A DNA stretch of 22,371 nt. It comes from DATDUW01 sp035290185 (GTDB lineage Bacteria; Patescibacteriota; Patescibacteriia; UBA9934; GWF2-40-263). Below the pieces are notes generated by a model, which worked only from the letters and a program-made list of their open reading frames with translations, had not been told where the DNA came from and did no database searches. Location: contig DATDUW010000026.1 of assembly GCA_035290185.1 (NCBI GenBank), positions 1 through 22,371 of the forward strand, given 5' to 3'. This document shows, one piece after another, positions 1 through 6,220 of this stretch; the first letter of the stretch is position 1, and each line of letters opens with the position of its first letter. A program made the translations under genes and the position numbers.

Positions 1-138
1 CTGGACGATGCCGACGAATTTTACCGTCTCCGTCCGCGCCGATGGAGGCGCCTGTGGCAGACTGTTTTGAGGCAACCGCAAACAGCTCGCGCCAGCAAGC
101 AGGACAACCGCAAAGAAAATAGCAACAGGACGCACCAT
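1..138 (-). CDS. putative lipoprotein, N-terminal part (runs off the window)
   Basis: The minus strand reads from an ATG at 138 through 46 open codons to the window edge. The N-terminus is a short basic start (MVRP), a hydrophobic stretch (AIFFAVVLLAG) and then ASC, which fits a type II lipoprotein signal with Cys19 as the lipidated residue. The residues at -3 to -1 (G-A-S) are permitted but not ideal. The following segment, rich in Pro, Gln and Ser, looks like a lipoprotein linker. No strong Shine-Dalgarno is visible (only AAGAAG just upstream). The function cannot be told from this fragment; it would be anchored at the outer face of the membrane. Confidence 0.55.
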   Translation of the reverse strand, partial: MVRPVAIFFAVVLLAGASCLRLPQNSLPQAPPSARTETVKFVGIVQ

Positions 139-211
139 AGCTTCTTGCCGCTACCCTAGCGTAAAGCAAGAAAGACGTAAAGCAAAAAGGCGGAAGAAAG
201 AAAGGGGAATG

Positions 212-250
212 AAAAAAAGAAAAACCTCCCAAATTTTTGGAAGGTTTTTC
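212..250 (-). terminator. rho-independent terminator after tRNA-His
   Basis: On the minus strand, AAAACCUUCC pairs with GGGAGGUUUU around an A/U loop, followed by UCUUUUUUUC. One pair is a G-U wobble on this strand and a mismatch on the other, so it works in the tRNA-His direction. Confidence 0.75.
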
Positions 251-252
251 CT

Positions 253-328
253 TGGGGCGACTAGAGAGAATCGAACTCTCATAGCTGGGACCACAACCCA
301 GTGCACTAACCATTATGCTATAGCCGCC
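253..328 (-). tRNA. tRNA-His (GTG)
   Basis: The minus strand folds as a cloverleaf. The anticodon arm is CTGGG-TTGTGGT-CCCAG with anticodon GTG. The acceptor stem is GCGGCTA with TAGTCGC (one G-U pair). The His-specific extra G at -1 (position 328) faces C73, and CCA is encoded at 255-253. The T arm contains GTTCGATTC. A promoter lies upstream and a terminator downstream, so it is a single-gene unit. Confidence 0.95.
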
Positions 329-346
329 ATGCCTTTCGTGGAGGGA

Positions 347-375
347 ATTGTATGCAAGGGAGCCTGATTTTGCAA
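347..375 (-). promoter_or_regulatory. promoter of tRNA-His
   Basis: On the minus strand, a -35 TTGCAA (375-370), a 17-bp spacer and a -10 TACAAT (352-347). Transcription would begin about 12 nt before the tRNA. Confidence 0.6.
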
Positions 376-416
376 CTGCGCGGAATAGAGCCGTCTTTTT
401 TGATTTTCGTTTTCGT

Positions 417-1356
417 TTTAAAAAACCGTCACGGCCTTGCTAAGCCGGGACGGTTTCTTTTCCTTCAAAACTTCCGAATGTTTTCAGAAACTTTGAAGGA
501 AAGGGGGAGGGGTCTGCTGATCCAGACGAGTCCTCCCCCAGAGCGAGAGTTTTTTATCTTCGACCGCCAAAAACGGTCGAAGTTGTGGGTAGAACGACGG
601 ATGGTCCTTTCTCCGCCTGTTGTGTGCCCACGCCTCCTGTTGCCGATTCAGGGCTCAGAGGTTTCACACAATCTTCACATGTTTGGAGCTTCTCACGGAG
701 GACCATTCCCGTGACGAGGGTTGATCTTCAGGTTGGCGCCAACCTGAAGTTCTGCTCCTTTCCCCCTCAACTCCCAACGTGTCGTGGGAGGCGGTTTGGA
801 GAGTTGGTGGATTCCTCCACTCTCTAGACAGCTTCCGCCGCTGTCTGCGTTGTTTTTCAGGCAACGCCCGGCCATACCACCCAGTCGACCACGAAATCCA
901 ATCGTGTCGACCGTGGGTGGTCAAAAGGAGTTTTTCACCATGGAATTTTTTCCATGGTTCTTTTAGACCTTTAGAGAAGGCCACGGGGAAGTTGCCTTTA
1001 CTCCACCCCGCCCAGCTCAACTCAAGCTGGTTTTTCTCAGTCCGTTTTTTTTGTTTCACTTGATTTTGTTTCTCTCCATCGGAGAGATTCATCTTCAAGC
1101 AAACTGGCCGGACTGAGCTTTTGTGAGGATATTTCTCCCCACGGCTCTGAAGGAAAATGGAATTTAGTGACCTACCCGAAGGTTGGTGTGAATCCCCGGG
1201 CGCCAGATATGGGAGGAGCTAGTTTGCACCAGGTCCGCTCATTTGGAGCCCACCATGATTTCCGTCGGATTGCTCGTCTTGAAACCACGGCTTCTTCTCC
1301 CCCTCAGAGCTGTAGGGGGAACTTGGAATGGACAGTTCACCTTTCTCTTTGTGAAC
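417..1356 (-). ncRNA. large structured noncoding RNA, about 940 nt, class not recognised
   Basis: Between tRNA-Arg and tRNA-His there is no plausible protein gene but a dense series of helices. Seen directly (plus coordinates): 462-469/492-499, 503-510/532-539 enclosing 512-516/523-527, 558-566/574-582, 601-608/699-706 (long range), a 24-nt perfect palindrome 726-749, 771-776/785-790, 799-804/819-824, 826-832/840-846, 847-852/862-867, 876-889/906-921, 937-945/950-958, 1012-1017/1025-1030, 1036-1044/1109-1117 (9 bp closing a multi-helix domain), 1071-1077/1081-1087, 1253-1262/1281-1290, 1298-1304/1314-1320 and 1335-1340/1351-1356. Two wobbles in the 1253-1290 helix are G-U only on the minus strand. 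A promoter at 1362-1390 and a terminator at 420-456 set the strand and length. I do not see the signatures of RNase P RNA, tmRNA, SRP RNA or 6S RNA. Size, ornateness and tRNA neighbours recall the GOLLD and ROOL RNAs, but I cannot show homology. Alternatives are a degenerate region or several smaller RNAs. Confidence 0.8.
420..456 (-). terminator. rho-independent terminator of the large ncRNA
   Basis: On the minus strand AAACCGUC (456-449) pairs with GACGGUUU (430-423), with an inner CGGC/GCCG helix, running into UUUUUU at 425-420. The U-tract exists only in this direction, which fixes the RNA strand. Confidence 0.8.
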
Positions 1357-1361
1357 ACATT

Positions 1362-1390
1362 ACAATAACACAGAAGCAAATTTATGTCAA
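1362..1390 (-). promoter_or_regulatory. promoter of the large ncRNA
   Basis: On the minus strand, a perfect -35 TTGACA (1390-1385), a 17-bp spacer and a -10 TATTGT (1367-1362). The predicted start near 1355-1356 coincides with the first base of the 5' hairpin GTTCAC/GTGAAC. Confidence 0.8.
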
Positions 1391-1417
1391 GAGCCTGTGA
1401 CATTTAGAGATTCAATC

Positions 1418-1448
1418 AATAAAAAATAGGCTTTTTTGGCCATTTTTT
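1418..1448 (-). terminator. rho-independent terminator after tRNA-Arg
   Basis: On the minus strand AAAAAATGGC and GCCTATTTTTT pair with one bulge around an A-rich loop, ending in a T-rich run. It separates tRNA-Arg from the ncRNA promoter. Confidence 0.65.
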
Positions 1449-1454
1449 CTATTC

Positions 1455-1529
1455 TGGTGCCTCGGGAGGGAATTGAACCCCCATCAAGGGCTTAGAAGAC
1501 CCCTGCTCTATCCATTGAGCTACCAAGGC
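1455..1529 (-). tRNA. tRNA-Arg (TCT)
   Basis: Acceptor GCCTTGG pairs with CCGAGGC (one G-U). The D arm is GCTC...GAGC. The anticodon loop is CTTCTAA with anticodon TCT, closed by GGGGT/GCCCT. The T loop is TTCAATT. A73 and an encoded CCA lie at 1458-1455. It reads AGA codons. The anticodon stem has G-U pairs at both ends, so it is rather weak. Confidence 0.95.
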
Positions 1530-1544
1530 GGTAACCATGAGGAA

Positions 1545-1573
1545 AGAATAGGGAATTTTCGCTGGGGTTTCAA
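1545..1573 (-). promoter_or_regulatory. promoter of tRNA-Arg
   Basis: On the minus strand, a -35 TTGAAA (1573-1568), a 17-bp spacer and a -10 TATTCT (1550-1545), leaving a leader of about 9 nt before the tRNA. Confidence 0.6.
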
Positions 1574-1606
1574 GAGAGGAGGTTTTCTTTTAAACTGGGG
1601 GAGACT

Positions 1607-2437
1607 ATGCCTCCTCTTCAAGACCGTTTGAAGGCCCTTCTCATTTTACAGATTCTTGCGGTGGTTGTTTGGACCGCGGGCATTGTTTTCTTTCATCTTC
1701 CGTCGACTTTTTTTGAGCGGTCTATTCCATCTTCCGTCGCATCTATTCCTGCTCTTGCCCGTTTGGCGCCGGAGTTCATTCTCGTGGCCGTTGGTCTTTT
1801 TTTCCTCCTCTCTTTTTTTCGGAAGCGAAGAACAACGGCTTTGGCTGTTTCCATCCTGTTGGGGGCGCTCGTTCTACAGGCCCTTTCTCTTTTTTTGGAT
1901 CCGTGGCCTTCGTTCTTTTTCGCCATCGTCCTCATTTATCTCGAGCGGGCATACCCATCGTTTCTGACAAGGGATTTTTTGATTCTGTCTGCTGTTTTTG
2001 CAGGTGCCATTCCGTTTGCGGTTTCTTTTTCGCCGCTTTTTCTCCTTTTTGCGCTTGGAATTTTTTCCGTTTGGGATTTTTTTCTCGTTTCGATCGTTCC
2101 GAACATTCCGGGATTGGCCGTGGGTGTTCTCCGGGTCGGTACCACGCTTCCGCTTTTTGCTCCCAAACCGTCTTTTCGGTGGTGGAACCGTCCTTGCCAG
2201 GAATCCGTTGCTGCCTCGCTTGGCGCCGGAGACGTCTTTCTCCCGCTCTTGTTTCTCCTGTCCGTTTCCGTCCGTTCTGGCCTTCGTCCAGCGTTTGTGT
2301 GTCTTGTTGGGGCTTTGGTTGGGAGCGGCTTTACTTTATTATTGACAGAAAAACGAAAAGGGAATGTTGCCACGCTTCCGTTTTTGACCGCGGGATTGGC
2401 CGCCGGTTATGTCCTGTTTTTTTTCTTTGGACCGTGA
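1607..2437 (+). CDS. presenilin/signal-peptide-peptidase-like intramembrane aspartyl protease
   Basis: This 276-residue protein is almost entirely hydrophobic, with about eight or nine membrane segments. Three motifs of the A22 (GxGD) proteases occur in the right order. W-D in SVWDFFLV (Asp157) stands where archaeal homologues have YD. LGAGDVFLP (Asp209) is the GxGD motif. LPFLTAGLAAGY (Pro258) corresponds to the PAL region. The two aspartates would form the catalytic pair inside the membrane and cut transmembrane helices. The length matches archaeal presenilin homologues (about 300 residues). The ATG at 1607 follows GGGGGAG three bases upstream. The next gene starts about 65 nt later on the same strand and may be co-transcribed. 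The variants are conservative, so activity is plausible. The substrate is unknown; signal-peptide remnants or membrane regulators are possible. Confidence 0.8.
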   Translation: MPPLQDRLKALLILQILAVVVWTAGIVFFHLPSTFFERSIPSSVASIPALARLAPEFILVAVGLFFLLSFFRKRRTTALAVSILLGALVLQALSLFLDPWPSFFFAIVLIYLERAYPSFLTRDFLILSAVFAGAIPFAVSFSPLFLLFALGIFSVWDFFLVSIVPNIPGLAVGVLRVGTTLPLFAPKPSFRWWNRPCQESVAASLGAGDVFLPLLFLLSVSVRSGLRPAFVCLVGALVGSGFTLLLTEKRKGNVATLPFLTAGLAAGYVLFFFFGP

Positions 2438-2502
2438 GAAGCGGATAGTTTTTGAAAGTCCTATGAGCCGGTTGAAGAAAAGTCATTCTTTCTTTACGAT
2501 GG

Positions 2503-4434
2503 ATGCGTATGGAAACGGAAGCATCGATACGGAGAGTTCCGGAAGAGGAACACGTTGACCCAAAAGAATCATTTCCGGAATCCCCAACCCTTAAAGATCT
2601 GCGTGTTAGCACCCTTCAACCTGGTTTTGTTGAAGATTTTCAAGGAGAGTGGAAAAAAGTCATGGATGAGGTGGATAGAAAAGCCCTTCGAGAAACGGCT
2701 TCTTTTTCGGGTGCGAAAGAGGGAGGGCACGTCGGTGAGTCGCTTCGGTGGCATTTTGAAATCGCAAAATCTCGTGCGAAACTTTCTCAAATTCGCCAAC
2801 AAGCGATTCCCGCTTTTTTTCAATCCATTCGATGGGCAGAGCGGACGCTTCCTTTTTTAGATTTGAGTCCTCTTCGCGCGAAAGTAGCCGAAGTTTCTCA
2901 AGAGATTGAGGAACTATTGGGGCGGTCGGAAACGCGCCGATCCTTTCTTCAAAAAAGGAAACAACATTTTTTCTTGGCGGAATGGAGACGCCCGGTTTTG
3001 GAACTGGAGGCTTTGGATGTAAAAGCCCAAGCGTTTTTTGAAAGGGAAGCCGAAGGATATTTTGCGCCGCTCCTGCGTCAGGTTGATGAGGATCTGCAAG
3101 ATTTTTTTTCTGAGTACGCTCGTCTTTTCAAACGAGAAGGGGATCCGTCCGTGATCAAGCAGACAACGGATCGACTGGAGACTCTGAAGCATTCGAGAAA
3201 TTTCGTCCATTTTTTGTTCACCTTTCTTTTAGAACACCGGTCAGAGATGCGTAGAATTATGGGGTCCAATTTGAAAAGCGGGAAGATAGAAATCAGTTTG
3301 GATATCTTTGAACATTTTTTGGAATCGAAACAGGGTCTCGATGAGGTGGAACTCATGACAACGATTTTCCATGAGTTCATTCATGCCATTTCTCTACATG
3401 ATGCGGCTGGGGAGATCCAATTCATCGGAGAATTTCTCTTCCCGAGATATCGGCAAACGGAATCGAAAGAAGAAAAGCCGGAAAAACATTTATTAGAACT
3501 TGTTACAGAGTTGATCGCGCTCAAACTTGCCGCCAAATATTATACCCCAGACGCCCCCCTGCGGCTTACGCATGCAGGGAAACAGAAAGAGGGGGGTTAT
3601 GTTCGAACCGTTCAAGCCTTTCGGGAGGTGGAGACAAAATTTCCCAAACAAACAGAACGTCTTTTTTTTCATCTCTGCAACGCGCTTTTTTTTGGATTGA
3701 CCCTTCCTTTGCGAACCTTTTTGGAACAGAATAGGGGGCTTTCAGCCGAACTTCAGTTCATCTGCGACGGAGTCGCACAACGGGTTTTTTCAAAGGAAGA
3801 ATTTTTAGAGAACGTTGAACAGGTGCGTCGGAAGCAGAGAGACTTAAGGGAAATCTTTGAACAATTGGATTTGATTGGAGAGCTACAAGAGGATTTGACG
3901 GAGATACCTTCGGGGGAAAGGGGTCTTTTACAGAGTTTTTTGCTGCAGGAAAGACTCGAACTTTACAAACGCATGATTCCCCCTCGTTTTGAACCGAAAG
4001 ATCGGATTTTTTATCAAGATGCTTCCTGGATCGTTGTTTCCTTTGACGCGGTAAAACAGTCCTATGTCTTGGCTCCGTCGGAAACAGCGGAAGGACAGAC
4101 AGTCTCACGTTGGGAAGTCGAGGTGGCCCAATCCGCCTCATCCGTTCCGATCAGGCCAGGAGATCGTTTTTTCGCCACAGGAAAAGATGGGAGAGAGAAC
4201 GATACGCTTTTTCGTGTTGAGGAAAGAGGGGGAGACGGAAAGGTACGGATTGTGGAAGAGGCAAGAGAAGTGGGGCAAACTTCGGAGGAGCTCGATACAT
4301 TTTCTTTTGAAAACCCGATTGAATCGGTTTGGGAAGCGGACGCGGTCAGGGAGAAAATTTTTGTTCTTTTGGGAGAAGGAGCTATCACCTGGCGTCAAGC
4401 AGAAAAAATAAACGAGGGTCATCCTTTTCCGTGA
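2503..4434 (+). CDS. HExxH-motif putative zinc metalloprotease, 643 aa, family not recognised
   Basis: A large, mostly hydrophilic protein with no signal peptide or membrane segment, so probably cytoplasmic. Residues 45-235 are strongly helical and charged, with coiled-coil character. IFHEFIHAISLHDAAG carries HEFIH (His290, Glu291, His294). LVTELIALKLA (Glu336), about 40 residues on, could be the third zinc ligand, giving a gluzincin-like active site. After a second helical part, residues 500-590 look beta-rich (an SH3-like barrel is possible), with repeated charged turns. An ATG at 2509 is an alternative start; neither has a good Shine-Dalgarno. The 3' end overlaps the convergent recombinase gene by 16 nt. 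I do not recognise the family; protease function is inferred from the motif only. Confidence 0.75.
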   Translation: MRMETEASIRRVPEEEHVDPKESFPESPTLKDLRVSTLQPGFVEDFQGEWKKVMDEVDRKALRETASFSGAKEGGHVGESLRWHFEIAKSRAKLSQIRQQAIPAFFQSIRWAERTLPFLDLSPLRAKVAEVSQEIEELLGRSETRRSFLQKRKQHFFLAEWRRPVLELEALDVKAQAFFEREAEGYFAPLLRQVDEDLQDFFSEYARLFKREGDPSVIKQTTDRLETLKHSRNFVHFLFTFLLEHRSEMRRIMGSNLKSGKIEISLDIFEHFLESKQGLDEVELMTTIFHEFIHAISLHDAAGEIQFIGEFLFPRYRQTESKEEKPEKHLLELVTELIALKLAAKYYTPDAPLRLTHAGKQKEGGYVRTVQAFREVETKFPKQTERLFFHLCNALFFGLTLPLRTFLEQNRGLSAELQFICDGVAQRVFSKEEFLENVEQVRRKQRDLREIFEQLDLIGELQEDLTEIPSGERGLLQSFLLQERLELYKRMIPPRFEPKDRIFYQDASWIVVSFDAVKQSYVLAPSETAEGQTVSRWEVEVAQSASSVPIRPGDRFFATGKDGRENDTLFRVEERGGDGKVRIVEEAREVGQTSEELDTFSFENPIESVWEADAVREKIFVLLGEGAITWRQAEKINEGHPFP

Positions 4435-5339
4435 AATTGTTTATGGATTCGTCGGAGCTGTTGGTTGGTAATGTGGGTATAGATTTGTGTGGTCGTAATG
4501 GAACTATGACCAAGCATGGATTGGACCGAGCGTAAATCTGCGCCAGCGAGCAGGAGGTCGGTGGCAAACGTATGTCGCAGGGTGTGTGGTGTGACATCCT
4601 TGGTAATGCCCGCGGCTTTGGCATAAAATTTAACGATGCGTTGGACCGAGCGGGACGTAAGGGGTTCCCCTTTTTTGCGGTTTTTTTTTGCTGGATCGTG
4701 CGAAGCAAAAAGATAGGGGGTCAGGTCGCGCCGACGTTCGAGGTATGTTTTGAGAGCCGCTTTCGCGTCGTTTGAGAGAAAGACGATGCGTATCTTGCTC
4801 CCTTTGCCGCGGACCGTAAATTCATCGCGTTCAAGGTTGATTTGGTCGACCCGAAGACCGCAGAGTTCGGAAACGCGTAGGCCGGTTGAAAAGAAAAGTT
4901 CAAGCAGGGCCCTGTCACGCAAGTGTGTAACAGTGTCTCCGAGGGAAAGCGGGGCTGCCAGCAGGCGTTTCAGTTCATCGGTCTCCAGGAAGGCCACCGC
5001 ACGCATGGGCTGTTTGGCAAGCTCGATTTTTTCCGGTGCAAGCGATTTGATATCACGCTTGGAAAGAAATTTGAGAAAAGCGCGCAGGGCGATGAGGTGA
5101 TAATTCTGTGTGCTCTTTTTGAGCGGATTCCCGTGGCGTTCGACCAGTGTCCGGTTGAGCCAGAGACGATAGGTGTGAACAACGTCTTCTGTGATATCGG
5201 ACGGAGAAGAAAGACCAGCCCAGCGCGCGAATCGACGCAGATAGAAATCGTAATTTTGAATCGTACGCGGGGCGCGTCCGCGTTCGATTTCCAGATATTC
5301 CAGAAAATCGGTCATGTGGCGCTCGATGGGATGAGACAT
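4419..5339 (-). CDS. tyrosine recombinase/integrase, XerC/XerD-type
   Basis: The 306 residues match a complete Xer-like recombinase, which resolves chromosome dimers by DNA strand exchange at dif-like sites. Residues 5-95 form the SAM-like N-terminal DNA-binding domain (TDFLEYLEIERGRAPRTIQN). The catalytic domain holds Arg155 (STGLRVSEL), Lys179 (VRGKGSKIR), His252 and Arg255 (PHTLRHTFA), His278 (LGHSS) and the nucleophile Tyr287 (QIYTH), so all six key positions are present. Bacteria of this radiation often have one Xer protein for chromosome resolution, which I favour over a mobile-element integrase because no att repeats or phage genes are near. A -10 box lies about 11 bp before the ATG, so the mRNA is probably nearly leaderless. 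The 3' end overlaps the convergent metalloprotease-like gene. Confidence 0.9.
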   Translation of the reverse strand: MSHPIERHMTDFLEYLEIERGRAPRTIQNYDFYLRRFARWAGLSSPSDITEDVVHTYRLWLNRTLVERHGNPLKKSTQNYHLIALRAFLKFLSKRDIKSLAPEKIELAKQPMRAVAFLETDELKRLLAAPLSLGDTVTHLRDRALLELFFSTGLRVSELCGLRVDQINLERDEFTVRGKGSKIRIVFLSNDAKAALKTYLERRRDLTPYLFASHDPAKKNRKKGEPLTSRSVQRIVKFYAKAAGITKDVTPHTLRHTFATDLLLAGADLRSVQSMLGHSSITTTQIYTHITNQQLRRIHKQFHGKG

Positions 5340-5350
5340 AGATCAAGGAT

Positions 5351-5356
5351 AGTATA
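5351..5356 (-). promoter_or_regulatory. -10 element of the recombinase gene
   Basis: TATACT on the minus strand, 11 bp before the ATG at 5339. The start of transcription would fall about 5 nt from the start codon. No good -35 is visible and there is no Shine-Dalgarno. Confidence 0.45.
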
Positions 5357-5376
5357 CGACGATCCCTATCCCGGAG

Positions 5377-5411
5377 AAAATAAAAGAAAGGGCGCAGCGT
5401 GCCGCCCTTTC
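5377..5411 (-). terminator. rho-independent terminator of the wall-hydrolase cluster
   Basis: On the minus strand GAAAGGGCG (5411-5403) pairs perfectly with CGCCCTTTC (5394-5386), followed by TTTTATTTTC. It closes the operon of the genes at 5436-7182. Confidence 0.85.
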
Positions 5412-5435
5412 GAGATAGACCCCCCATTTTGGCCG

Positions 5436-5612
5436 TTACTTGCGGGGATTTTCCGTCCCCATCCCCACAAACGCCAAAAAAAGTCCAAGAATGATGATTC
5501 CCATTGCAATGAACACGCCAACCCCATCGCACCCACCTTCTTCATAATAGTCCCCTCCTGCGAGAAGCGGGGCGGGAATGATCGTCGCGATTGCAAACAA
5601 AAATTTTTTCAC
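5436..5612 (-). CDS. small membrane protein, 58 aa, unknown function
   Basis: The GTG at 5612 is preceded by a perfect GGAGG five bases upstream. That Shine-Dalgarno sits at the stop codon of the CHAP gene (GGAGG-TAG-TT-GTG), so the two are translationally coupled. The protein begins KKFLFAIATIIPAPLLAGG, which resembles a signal peptide or first membrane segment. It then has a short acidic loop with one Cys (DYYEEGGCDG) and a second hydrophobic segment (VFIAMGIIILGLFLAFVGMG). A terminator lies about 25 nt downstream. It is the last gene of a three-gene operon with two membrane-anchored wall enzymes, so a partner or regulator of these is possible but unproven. A longer upstream ATG reading would overlap the CHAP gene and lacks this ribosome binding site. 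Confidence 0.65.
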   Translation of the reverse strand: MKKFLFAIATIIPAPLLAGGDYYEEGGCDGVGVFIAMGIIILGLFLAFVGMGTENPRK

Positions 5613-5614
5613 AA

Positions 5615-6220
5615 CTACCTCCGATTCGGCCGGCTCCATCCGGCCACAGGTATTCTGTACGGTGGGCGGACATCCACCCACCATCTTCCGCTGTTATCCT
5701 TCCGAAGCAGCAGGCTATCCTGCCAGATGTATTTCCGGAAAAAAGGATTTCGGTGAACGACCACGTTTTGCTGGATAAAAACGACCTCTTTTTTTTGTAG
5801 GTCGATTTTTGTCACCAACGCCACGTGGCCCACCGAACCATCGTCTGGACCCTCATCGAAGACGAGGGTGTCCCACTTTTGCGGTGGGTCTGTTCCACCG
5901 TTCGGATAGGACAGCAGACCCTTTTTCCACGAGGTCCAATAGTAGGAATCTGCATGGCCGGATCTTGTCATGTTGGCGTGTCCGAATTTTTGTACGTATG
6001 CGCGGTTTACGAGTTCCACACATTCGTATTCTAATCCGTACACACCCCTCCGGCTCGGGCCGTTTGCAGAGGAGACCACGACCCCCTCTACTTCTCCTAG
6101 CACAGTGCCGTGCGGCGGAAGAAAGATCCCATATCCTTCACGGAAGTGAGAATCCAACCACCACCACAGAACGCCAAGACAGAGAGTCAGCCACCCTATC
6201 AGGACGATCGCGCGTTTCAT
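5615..6220 (-). CDS. membrane-anchored CHAP-domain amidase/endopeptidase
   Basis: Residues 4-22 are a single hydrophobic anchor (IVLIGWLTLCLGVLWWW), leaving the rest outside the cell. Residues 35-160 fit a CHAP cysteine amidase, which cuts peptidoglycan peptide or amide bonds. The nucleophile would be Cys67 in YGLEYECVELVNR, the general base His132 in GSVGHVALVTKID, and the third polar residue Gln151 or Asn152 in VVFIQQN. The 201-residue length is right for a single-domain enzyme. The start codon overlaps the stop of the upstream gene by one base (TAATG), so they are coupled. The family match is good; the exact bond cut is unknown. It could serve cell division, wall turnover or host-wall attack. 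Confidence 0.8.
   Translation of the reverse strand: MKRAIVLIGWLTLCLGVLWWWLDSHFREGYGIFLPPHGTVLGEVEGVVVSSANGPSRRGVYGLEYECVELVNRAYVQKFGHANMTRSGHADSYYWTSWKKGLLSYPNGGTDPPQKWDTLVFDEGPDDGSVGHVALVTKIDLQKKEVVFIQQNVVVHRNPFFRKYIWQDSLLLRKDNSGRWWVDVRPPYRIPVAGWSRPNRR

Noticed and set aside
417..1356. RNase P RNA, tmRNA, SRP RNA or 6S RNA
   Set aside because: I do not find the conserved RNase P core strings, the tRNA-like ends of tmRNA, or the SRP tetraloop domain, and the length of about 940 nt is too great.
352..1400. Several 60-144-residue open frames on both strands in the tRNA-His to tRNA-Arg gap
   Set aside because: They overlap each other in all frames, have no ribosome binding sites, odd composition (many Trp, Arg, Pro) and no family likeness; the region is better explained by RNA helices.
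4419..5339. Recombinase as integrase of a mobile element
   Set aside because: No flanking direct repeats, no excisionase or phage genes, and no tRNA target adjacent; a housekeeping Xer role is simpler.
4923..5756. A 277-residue plus-strand open frame
   Set aside because: It runs antisense through the recombinase and CHAP genes and a terminator, and has no protein-like features.
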